A stretch of DNA of 64,000 nt, from contig NC_063264.1 in NCBI RefSeq assembly GCF_019578655.1, positions 3,100,001 to 3,164,000 on the forward strand, read 5' to 3'. The position numbers were made by a program, and so were the translations under genes. The DNA is from Ricinus communis. Taxonomy: Eukaryota; Streptophyta; Magnoliopsida; Malpighiales; Euphorbiaceae. This document shows positions 14,201 through 23,331 of this stretch, one piece after another; positions within the stretch are counted from its first letter, which is position 1; every line of letters begins with the position of its first letter. The notes under the pieces are model-generated. The model worked only from the letters and a program-made list of their open reading frames with translations, ran no database searches and was not told the DNA's origin.

Positions 14201-15035
14201 ATTGTATTTATTATAAAAATTATTTATAAAAATTATTTTAAAAGTAAAAATTTAAATTTAAATTCTAATAACAAAAATTTCTAATTTTAAATAACATAAT
14301 TATAAATATCATAATTATTTAACTATTAAGAATAATTTTAAAATAATAATAATTTATTATAAAAATATAAATAATTAATTATATAAGATCAATTTAAAAG
14401 AAGTTATTATTAATAAATTTTAATAAAAATAATAGTGTCTAAACAAATATAAAAACTAAATAAGCTATCAACTGATAAAAGAAAATCTTTGAAATAGAGC
14501 TGATATAATCAATAACATTTGAGATTAAATCAGTTATCAAGTGTTGTTTCTTAAGTAAAAAATAGCTATAAGTTGCATCAAACCTATCCAAACACTATTT
14601 TAGCGTGAATAATGTATTTCACACGCGTATTTGAAATTTGTGTGCAACCCACTGTGAGGTATATGCTAAATTTGGCATATGTTTGAAAAATAAAATTGAG
14701 AATGGTGATTATTTTGATATTAAACATAAAAGAGAAAAAAATTAACTCTATATGTATAATACCTGGAGTATGAGAATAGTTCTTTTGCCAATGCAAGCAA
14801 TCATAGAGGCCCCGAATAATAATCCCACTAAAACCATTACTACGATAATAACAGTTTCATTTTCACTACTTGCACCATCAGAAATGGCAGAGCCACCCCC
14901 AGAACCACCACCACCGGCAGAGCCTCCAGCTGAACCACCGGATGCAGCAAATGATTTGTGGGCATGGGACAATAAGAGAACTAATACAAGAGTACTCATG
15001 ACAAAAGGTTCCCCTGCATAGTGTCTAAAGGCCAT
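11269..15035 (-). CDS. DUF1517 (FLAP1-like) protein, divergent intact member of the tandem array
   Basis: Six exons on the minus strand: 15035-14763, 12999-12894, 12744-12689, 12305-12141, 11856-11740, 11370-11269. They encode 272 residues without a stop or frameshift. Residues 1-30 form a signal-peptide-like stretch ending SFA-ASGG. A Gly/Ser/Ala-rich spacer follows in place of the RMGG motif of its paralogues, then a membrane helix (about 61-81). The DUF1517 core follows: VGLTG, TDTSSVEGW, ALLRHSQHFISAYSS, VTILVA and AVEVLWTPQHENDTLS. The C-terminus is three residues longer (INAS) than in the two downstream copies. Exon phases match the other two genes exactly; exons 2, 5 and 6 are a few codons longer. 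The founding plant member, FLAP1, is a chloroplast membrane protein tied to acclimation to fluctuating light; the function of this copy is unknown. Intron 1 (1.76 kb) holds a probable MITE. Confidence 0.8.
12093..12119. repeat. (AAT)n microsatellite in intron 4 of the first DUF1517 gene
   Basis: An AAT trinucleotide run of about nine units lies just downstream of the exon 4 donor on the gene strand. Confidence 0.9.
13956..14597. mobile_element. Probable hAT-like MITE in intron 1
   Basis: The left end reads agtctgtttagttcagttgat. The reverse complement of the right end reads agtgtttggataggtttgat, a similar but imperfect terminal inverted repeat. The flanks actttag and attttag look like an eroded target duplication. 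The interior is AT-rich and non-coding. This is inferred from ends and composition only; family membership was not tested. Confidence 0.4.
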
Positions 15036-15677
15036 TAAAGTTTATAGCTATAGCATATGTGCTTTGAAGAAGATCACAAAACTGGAGGTAATATATGTTC
15101 ACTGCTTGCTGCCATGGCTACCTTAAATATTATAGTCATATCTTGTATGGGGGCATCTTTCAGAAATTGTAAATTTAATGGCTAAAGGCATTAGATTAAT
15201 GAATTTTTACTTCTCTACGCATCATTTGATAATTTAAAAAAAGAAGAAACAAGGAAAAATAATTTGCATGTTGAGAAAATGACAAATTCTTGTAACTATT
15301 TTATTAGTTAAATGAGACTTCATCGTTCATACTGGAAATTTCATAGAATTTAGAATGATGGTGATGGATGATGTTATATATTTATGCTTGAATCTTGACA
15401 GGATAGAATTGATCACATCCGACAAAATCATTATCATTTATATGTTATGATGAAGAGTATTGCGATGCGAATTTTGTTTCCAAGTTTAAAAGAAGAAGAA
15501 GCTGCAAAGGATTTTCTGTTGGAATTTTCCCAGTGATCAAACAGAAACGACATTGCGTCCTTTTCAGGTTGAGCTTACAATAATGTGATCTCACATTTTT
15601 TCTTTTTTCAACAGCCAATTTCCATTGCTAAACAAGGCCTGCGTATCTGCAATGACACACATCTGAGCAGGAAACCA
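15036..15677. other. Intergenic spacer duplicated within the array
   Basis: The part at about 15036-15540 resembles about 17994-18350 (shared tracts include aggcattagatt and ctggaaatttcatagaa). The part at about 15541-15660 resembles 17170-17250 (gtgatctcacattttttct versus gtgatcttacattttcttt, then gccaat and cattgctaaacaa). These are the spacers that bound the tandem units. Confidence 0.6.
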
Positions 15678-16914
15678 TCAAGATGAATTTATAGGCATCA
15701 AGGATTGATAATTTTCTAGCAACTCTTGCTGTGACGAAGTACCGTTCTCATTCTATGGACTCCAGAGTGCATCTACAGCCTATTGGTAGATAAAATTATA
15801 TTAGTTAATGAAAATATTCAAATTATGTTTAAAGATTTAATTAGGCCAGGAGTCGTAATGATTTCATTAATAATGCAGTCCTGCCAACGGAAGGGGAAAA
15901 GAAGGTCGCCATGTGAACCTAAGAAGCCCTCCTAATTTAGGTGGGCAATAGGTTAAGCAATTTGATAGAGATTATTAGGTTCAAGCTGCACTAGTTTTCC
16001 AGATTTATTATTGAAAAATTATAAAATAAAATAAAAGTGTAGTTAGGTCCTTAATTACCAGAATTTCACTGATATTAATGGCATTCAACGATTCCAGGGT
16101 TTCCTTAATCTCATCGGTGCTTCTAACGACAGGAACTTTTTGTCGACCTTCAGCTGATATCAAGATCGTAACCTGTAAATGAGCAAGCGGAAGAAAAAAG
16201 AGAGAATAGAAGTCAATGCTCAAAAATTTGAACTAAATGATAGAGAGAGTATATACTTAAAAAGAATATGGAAATGGATAATCATGAATTTATGTATTTT
16301 CGATTGCACCAAGAACATTATCAGGTTTCTCTTTTCCAAGCTTTTTCCAAAAAGCATGCATATTACAAAAAAAAATAAAAATAAATATATATATAATTAT
16401 GAGTCTTTAGGTTTTCTTGTCTAATTAAAGATTTTGTAAGCATTCTATTTGAGTAAAATAGCATTTAAGTATCTCTCATGAAGTACAAAAGGTTAGAAAT
16501 TCAGAGCTTGGAAAATTGCATCCTTTGAAACTTTTTGGTGTAAAAGCAAAAAGAATTGTAGGAAACTAAAGGAAGCTGCTTAGTTCACCACAATGAAGTA
16601 ATCTTTGCCGACTTGGCGATCTTTAGAAATGACTTCTCTATGTCTTGTAGTATTGTTAACATTGACAAGTGATTTCTATGTCGAATTTCTGATGCTCTTT
16701 CTGCATACAAATGCATATGTTCTGTTCTGCTTATTCTAGTCCATGCAGAAAATCAGCTCATATAATCTCATCTAAGGCCCATTTTCATGCAATAGATAAT
16801 AATTCAATTAATTGACTAACTATTATATGTGGGTAATAATTTTACAATTATATATACGTTGTTCTGTTAACTAATTAACATATAGAAGTGGAAAAATGAC
16901 TTACATTTGAATTA
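15678..16914 (-). pseudogene. Broken DUF1517 copy (pseudogene)
   Basis: Exon 6 (15779-15678) keeps the 102-nt length of the first gene but has an in-frame TAG at 15755-15753, after AVDALWSP. Exon 5 (16172-16059) is still open and encodes a good VTILISAEGRQKVPVV segment. Exon 4 (about 16705-16589) has lost its 5' part and gained one base after FDIE, shifting the frame. Only the 3' tip and GTAAGT donor of exon 3 remain, near 16914-16897, cut off beside an 18-nt poly(T) run. Exons 1 and 2 were not found. The copy resembles the first gene more than the other two (shared exon 6 length and NSS/NAS-type end). Confidence 0.75.
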
Positions 16915-16937
16915 GTTTTTTTTTTTTTTTTTTAAAA

Positions 16938-17033
16938 TTATATCACTAACCACAAATCAGTAGCCAAAGTTGAATGAACAGAGATAGCCACAATGGCAGT
17001 GATGATGATCTGGCAGATCTTGGAAGAGGCCAT
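16938..17033 (-). CDS. Short signal-peptide-like ORF of unknown origin
   Basis: A 31-residue ATG-started frame (MASSKICQIIITAIVAIS, then VHSTLATDLWLVI) looks like a secretory signal peptide with a plausible cleavage site near LAT-D. On the gene strand the stop is followed within a few bases by 18 A residues (16933-16916). It sits where exons 1-2 of the broken copy should be. It may be the first exon or retroposed 3' end of another gene, or chance. No family recognised. Confidence 0.2.
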   Translation of the reverse strand: MASSKICQIIITAIVAISVHSTLATDLWLVI

Positions 17034-17254
17034 GACAGCAATATATATATATATTATTAATGAGATTCTGATGTGCTAAACTTGGCATGTTCATTGCTAC
17101 ATATCTGAAAGACTTAATGAGGTAATGAGCCTGTGCACGTGCGTAGATAAGATTATTACATTTGATATAATAGGTGATCTTACATTTTCTTTCTCCTAAA
17201 AGCCAATGTGCATTGCTAAACAATGTCTGTAAATCTCCAATACCGCCCCCTCTA

Positions 17255-17993
17255 TCAAGATATATTTATGGGCATCAAGGATTGGTAATTTACTAGCAAT
17301 TTCAGCTATGAAAAAGCATCCTTCTCATTCTGTGGATTCCAGTGTACCTCTACAGCCTATTGATGATTAAAATTATATTAGATAATGGAAAGATTCAAAT
17401 CATGCCTAAACATTTCAATTAGGGGTTTTTGCCGAAAGATAGAATTTCATTGCTAAAAGAGCAGATACATCAGATTCAGATAATAGTAGCCAACCACAAT
17501 AATCGTGCTTGACTATTAATGAAAACACCTGAACTGATAAGGGCTTTCTTAGCCAACAGATTGGCTGCCCAATTATAGCATCTGGGAACATACACAAAAG
17601 AAACTGATGCAAAACTATGCAGCATTGTCATGTATAACTGCCTGAACGGATATCGCTTCAACTGACAACCTTTCTTGCCAAATAACATAGCTTCAAGCAA
17701 CACAGGATTGCAAATAGTATTAACCTGCCTAGCTACAGAATAGCCAGCTGCTCCAGATGAACTTCTGCCTACTGCTGCTATATACTGCCCCTCTACCCAA
17801 TTTCCTGCACACTGCTCCATCAAAATTACCTTTGATCGTACCTTGAGTTGGAGCTATCCAGACCTTCTCCAACCTCAGTCGCACTAAGCTTATTAGGAAT
17901 GAAACAATGGTGATTGATTGAAAATATAAATAAAAAGTGGCTACATGGACCTAAGAAATTCTCCTGAGTTTAGGTGCAATGCTTAAAGGCCAT
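17255..17993 (-). pseudogene. Deletion relic of another DUF1517 copy
   Basis: An exon 6 homologue (17356-17255, again 102 nt) reads AVEVHWNPQNEKDAFS and then a TAG at 17308-17306. Upstream on the gene strand there is intron 5 sequence matching the neighbouring pseudogene (17941-17980 versus 15900-15940). This joins almost directly to a start-codon relic at 17993 (MAFKHCT then stop), which matches MAFRHYA of the first gene. Exons 1-5 are otherwise missing, so a large internal deletion is inferred. A LINE fragment is inserted in the remaining intron. Confidence 0.65.
17422..17900 (-). mobile_element. LINE (non-LTR retrotransposon) RNase H fragment
   Basis: The minus-strand translation gives the C-terminal RNase H (RVT_3) domain found in plant LINEs: IKGNFDGAVCRKLG in one frame, then AVGRSSSGAAGYSV and VYVPRCYNWAANLLAKKAL in another. 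At least one frameshift is present, so it is dead. It interrupts intron sequence of the DUF1517 relic. Boundaries are approximate and no target-site duplication was confirmed. Confidence 0.7.
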
Positions 17994-18496
17994 TATAGAT
18001 ACACCATATACGCTTTGATGAAGATTATATGTAAGTGGCAATATATACGTTAGGTTCTTTCAAAGGGTTCTCAATCAGTGTTTTAAGGCATTAGATTGAT
18101 GGAATTTTAGTTCTACATTTTTCTTTTTATCATTGTGACAAAAACAAAGTGAAGAAATGAGCTTCTTCGAAATTTACAAGAGACTTCATCCTGGAAATTT
18201 CATAGAGCAATGCTGATGGAGATTCTTATAATTAGATGTTGAGTTTTACTTAAAGAGAAGTTAGACTTAATAAATTAATGCATTAGTTTATGCTTGGAAG
18301 TGTATTTTTCTTTTTCTTGGTGAGATTGGTAAGGTTTAAATAGCTGAAAACTACAGCAAAATTATGACGTGAGATGCTGAAATCTTTGAAAAGACAGATT
18401 AACATGACAGTAGCTGTCATTTGTATATAAGACTCAAAATCAATCATTCATCTACTCCGTAAATTAGTTACCTTTGCTGCGAGCGTCTAGTGTCAA
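17994..18496. other. Spacer upstream of the deletion relic
   Basis: Non-coding DNA that continues the promoter-type spacer found upstream of the first intact DUF1517 gene (see 15036-15540). No gene seen. Confidence 0.5.
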
Positions 18497-18695
18497 TTGT
18501 CAAACAATAGCTTAGTTAATCGAACTGGCTATGTGGAGGAGTACACATTAACAGTATACATGCAAGTGGATCCTATACAAGAAAATGGAATGAAGTTCTT
18601 AAGATATCTTCCTAAACGGGCCATAAATTTCCTTTCAAAAGTAAAAATATCATTTCTATTCTTGTCTACTTTAGGCGGAGAGCATTGCCAATAAA

Positions 18696-21600
18696 TCAAA
18701 TAGGTCTCAGGAGTGGGTAATCTTCAAGCAATTCTTCCTCTGACAAAGTATCAGTCTCATCCTGTGGAGTCCAGAGCACCTCAACAGCCTGCAGAGGAAA
18801 AAGACAAATTTTCTTTTTGGACAAAAGAGAAAAAGAAGCCGAATATATATAGTATTGCATACAAGTACAAGACGTGAATAGTTGGAAGCTCAAGAGTTTA
18901 AAAACTATCATACCATCAGTTTCTCAGAAGCAAAACTCAAACTTCGCAAGACTTCTTCTAAGTCATCAATGCTTCTAATGACAGGAATTTTATACGAACC
19001 TTTACCAGCAATGAGGACTGTCACCTGCACAAATAAGGATGTAAACGTAAATCTAAAACAAAAAGATAGCAAGACAAGAAGAATTGTGTCCTTCAGAACT
19101 GTTTTAATCTAAGATTCTTCCTTGTACTATGGGTGCATGATGACTGTGGTACTAACTAAATTAACAACTAAAACTCCATTCATACTAAAAGAATCTCTAA
19201 GCCTCTTGGATACTCAATAATCAATTTCGAAGCTATTCTATAAAAGCATTTAAAATGCACATGCATTCCAAGAATTTACAGAATTATAAAAGGTGATTGA
19301 TACTTCCAGCTGAAAACGGTGAAAAGGAACATAGATACTTATTCGAAAGGAAAATAATTATCGAGGAGAATTTCTAAATACCAAAGCAGATGAGTTTACC
19401 ACAAGGAAATTTCTTCCAAGTTTGCTTGCTTTAGGAATAACTGCTCGTTGCCTCCTGATACTGTTGACATTAACTAGAGATTCCACATCAATTTTCTCCC
19501 TTTCTTCCATTGAGAGCTGTCTAAAGTTTTTTTCTAGACTTTCAGCATCCCCATGCTTATTAACCTGTGATAACAATTGTTGAGCACATTATTTATGTGC
19601 TCATTTTGTAGTCTTTTCTACAGAATCACTGTCAGTCCAAGGAGATAATTTTGATTAATCAATTGCAGGTAATATCAATGTCCTTACAAGTAAAAAGTTT
19701 CAAGTCGAAAGAGATTATTATGTCTAACAAACTCCCAAATCTGGAAACCATGGATAAACTATACTGTCTAGTTATGGGAGTTTGTTAGACATAATTTATT
19801 CTACTGGATGGGAAAGAGGAATTAATCAGATGGAGATTGCAGAAGAATGGAGCATTTACCATTTCTAGTACCTAGAGAGCAATCATGCAAGAATCAGATT
19901 CAGGTTCCTTGGTATGAATTGAGTTGAATGTCTCTCAGGTGCCCAGATACAGTTTCATAGTTTAATTGGCTTTGAAAGGGAGGTGATACACTAAAGATAG
20001 GCTGCTTAAGAGGAGATTGCTTAATGCAGCAGAATGTGACTTCTGCCACAGAAATGCAGAATCTACTAGTCATTTATTCTTTAACTGCAGGTTTTGAAGA
20101 ACTGTTTGGTCTCGAGTTTTGTTGGCATGTAGTATTAAATAGAGCTCCTTTAATCTGGAAAGAAGAGATTGGCTTGTTTCCTAGAAAAGTCAGGGAGAAG
20201 TCTTGCAGTCCAGAATCAAAAGAATTGCCTTTTGTGCAAAAGTTTATTACTTGTGGCAGGCCAGAAATGAGTTAATTTTCCAGCAAGTATTTTTGATCTA
20301 GTTAGGGATGTAACTTGGCTTAAATCTGTTCACAGCAGGGATGCAATTGTACAAAGTAGAGTGTCATTAGATAGGTGGTGTATAATTCTTTGTTGTCATA
20401 ACCTGCTGGTTATGTGTTCTCAGATGGCCAGTTGTTTCTGGTTTATTTTCTTGTATTTTTGTATTTGTTCTCATAACAACCTACTGGTTATGTACTACAA
20501 GGCAGTTTATGCAATAAAATTATCTTTTTAGCTTAGATCAAAGAATATATAAATTAAAAACAAAAAGGACAGGGAACAAAAGTACATCTGACAAATAAAT
20601 AAAGTGTTGGGAGCTGTAGGTCCTATTCATTGCATAAACACAAGTAACTTTCTTCTTTCCTAGGCATTATAATAGTACAAGAAAAAACTGATTTCTGGTG
20701 ACTATATTGCAACTAAAGTATCACAATTTTGATACTAAGATAAGCTTCAGTTTAGCAATGAAAGAAGATAAATTTCACTCACACGTGAATAACCAGAGAT
20801 GAAGTAATGCTGATGTCGGAGCAGAGCTGATGCCGTTTCTGCACCATAATGAAAAAGCAGAAAACATAAAATATTTTGGCAATAATAAAATGACTATTAC
20901 ATCTTTCTCCTGTGAATTAGATAGTAAAGACTAAAGAGTATGAATGATAGATTAAATCAATTGGTTCATAATTACAATAATCCAAACCAGTTCAAAGACT
21001 TTATAATTCTGATAATGCTTGAAGGCCGAAATTAACTGACCATTTAGTATGAGTTTCCATCCCTCTGATGATGAAGTGTCTGTAGTTTTGGCAATTTCAT
21101 TGAGCTCTTTTTGAAGTGAACTAGCCTGGCCTGTTAATCCAACCTGCAAACACGGGAGAAGTGATACGATAAAGCAACAAAGCAAAAGGAACAGAAAAAC
21201 AAGAGGATCGAAATCAAGTAACAGAATCAAAATCTATGAGCAAACTGAATCCAGTAACGCCAGAAGCATTAGAGTGGTTCTTCTTGTATTAATGTAAGTC
21301 AATAACTACACACATCACAACAGTAGCTATATACTTCACGCCATATGATCTCTCTCTATAATTTGCATACAACAAAAGTATAGGATACACCATAAAGGGT
21401 CATACAGTAATGCAGATTAGTGACTGAAATTATTTACTTTCTGATAAATTGGGCTCCAACTAGATTCAAATTCCAGACCTCACAGCCAGCACAATAACAC
21501 TAAGCTAAAGCTAGTTGGAATAACATAGAACTTATAGGAGTTTGGAACTGGAATGAAAGACAATATATGCAGTGAAAAGGACCCATCTGAAACAACTGGA

Positions 21601-22098
21601 GTTACCTATTATATATATATTTTTTGCCAGCAGAGCATTGGGTTGTCAGGATTCAAGAACTAAACATATTATCAAACAGAAACGCCAGTATTATGATTAA
21701 GAACAATAACAACACTAAAAGAATGAATTAGAGTACCATACCTGAATCATTATAACACTGCTTTCATATTTTCTTTTTGCACCAAAAAGACGAAGCCAAA
21801 AAAAGACTCCTAAAATACCAAAAAATATAATAACAGGGGTCCACGCAAAAATACCATCATCTTCACTCGATGATGATGAACTGTACCCTCTACTCCCATG
21901 ATGGTCATGATAATGATAATGATGAGGGTCTTGATAATCAGAAGATGATGATGATGATTGGTCAGAGAAAGAGAAAGAATCGCCGCCCATTCTGCCACCC
22001 GAAGCAGCAAAAGTTGCGCCCAGAAGAAGGGAAAGAGATGATAATGACATAGTAATTGTAAGAATCACTTTTGTTGATGATCCCGTATTGAAATTCAT
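18696..22098 (-). CDS. DUF1517 (FLAP1-like) protein, paralogue A
   Basis: Six exons: 22098-21742, 21143-21041, 20838-20783, 19564-19400, 19024-18914, 18788-18696, giving 294 residues. Residues 1-31 look like a signal peptide. AASGGRMGG, the DUF1517 hallmark, is at 31-39, followed by a Ser/Asp/His-rich spacer (HHYHYHDHHG) and a membrane helix (about 84-104). The core contains VGLTGQASSLQKELNEIAKT, ALLRHQHYFISGYS, EREKIDVESLVNVN, VTVLIAGKG and AVEVLWTPQDETDTLSEEEL, ending DYPLLRPI. It lacks an obvious long plastid transit peptide, and at 294 residues is shorter than FLAP1 (about 390 as I recall). Intron 3 contains a foldback and a LINE fragment. Domain identity is firm; cellular role and location are not known. 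Confidence 0.85.
19717..19795. repeat. Intronic foldback (inverted repeat), copy in paralogue A
   Basis: The arms attatgtctaacaaactccc(a) at 19717-19737 and their exact reverse complement at 19775-19795 are 21 bp and perfect, with a 37-bp loop. It lies in intron 3, just before the LINE fragment. The same structure occurs in paralogue B. It could be a small transposon relic or a small-RNA-type hairpin; the sequence alone cannot decide. Confidence 0.85.
19800..20545 (+). mobile_element. 5'-truncated LINE fragment in intron 3 of paralogue A
   Basis: Plus-strand translation at 19987-20130 gives a zf-RVT domain from the end of a LINE reverse transcriptase: YTKDRLLKRRLLNAA, ECDFCHRNAESTSHLFFNC, then a stop. 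The Cys-x2-Cys and His-x4-Cys zinc ligands are visible. It lies antisense to the host gene and is decayed. Edges are approximate. Confidence 0.65.
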
Positions 22099-22251
22099 TT
22101 CCTGAATCTTGATTGTTCGGGTTGGGTTGCAAATGCGGAGAAAAGGAAGGATATTATTATAATTATTATGGTTGAGGTAGCCAGGGACCTGAACGAAAGG
22201 CTCGAAACTTAGCGCAGTGGGTTACTCTTCTCCATTCTTAAATTACATTTT

Positions 22252-22259
22252 TTTGGCGC
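22252..22259 (+). promoter_or_regulatory. E2F-type site (TTTGGCGC) upstream of paralogue A
   Basis: TTTGGCGC matches the plant E2F/DP consensus TTTSSCGC. It lies 154 bp before the start codon and is conserved upstream of paralogue B. Binding is an inference. Confidence 0.4.
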
Positions 22260-22335
22260 TTTCGGGGAACGCAACGAGTTTCTGTTAGTTAAATGGTCAA
22301 CACTCGGATCAATCGATGGCTTCGATTTTATAAAC

Positions 22336-23130
22336 AGACTAATGGTAGAAGGCACTCAGTAATATTGAATTTATTTATTAAATATAAATTTTTATAAATT
22401 ATTTTAGAAAGATTAATCAAGATTACATGTATAAATAAAATAATATAGAAGTACATATTTCATATTTCTTTTGGTAAGGGAAGTACATATTTTTAATTCT
22501 TCTACATCTTATAGACATACTAGTCAACCGCCCTATATTTATATTTATATTTATATTTATATTTTATATTTATAAAAAGACATTTCTAAATAAATAATAA
22601 AAATATAATGATCTATATTATTAAATTTTATAATTTTTTTTTCTTAAAAGTATTAAATTCTAGATAGATTAAACTAATAATTAATAAAATAATAATAAAT
22701 ATATATACCACAGTTAATAGAATAATAATATATTTATACGAATGTTTTATATTTTAGTATTAAATAAATGACAAATATTTCGTTCTTTTAAAACTAATGA
22801 ATATATTTCAATCATTTTAATAAATTTTATTCATTATGCGACGAATATATTTGAAGAGAATTAAAATTTATAACATATTATATTTTCAATTTAAGATTTT
22901 CTTTTCCTTTTTTTCTTTTGCAACCATAATTTATTCTAAATCAATAACTTCATCAAAATTGCACTAAAGCCAAATTTATTTAATTTATTATTCAACTCAA
23001 AATTGCTAATACAACAAAAAAATAAAATTTCTTAGGTAATTTAAATTATAAGAGGAAGGAAAAAAGGCATTTGGAAGTGTTCATCCTTTCTACCTAGGGT
23101 ATTGAGTTCTCAACAGTTCATAATAATAAG
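22336..23130. other. AT-rich spacer between paralogues A and B
   Basis: AT-rich DNA with a short tatttatattta tandem tract near 22540. No coding sequence seen. Confidence 0.6.
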
Positions 23131-23331
23131 CTGTCAAACAATGGCTTAGACAATCATCTTAGAACTGGAAGGATATATACTAACGGTATGCTAGAATGCA
23201 AGTGGATCCTATGCAATAAATGGAATGAAGTTCTTAAGATATGTTCCTAAATGTAACACTAATTTCCTGTCAAAAGTAAAAGCATCATTTCAATTCTTGT
23301 CTACTTCAGAACAGAGAGCATTGCCAATAAA

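Larger units (their letters stand above)
18497..22335. repeat. Segmental tandem duplication, copy 1 (paired with 23131-26565)
   Basis: The similarity runs from 3' flank (gtcaaacaatagcttag versus gtcaaacaatggcttag) through all exons and introns to the promoter (gaaacttagcgc, tttggcgctt, tggtcaac.ctcg). The duplicated unit is thus the whole gene with flanks, about 3.4-3.8 kb per copy. Limits are by eye. Confidence 0.75.
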
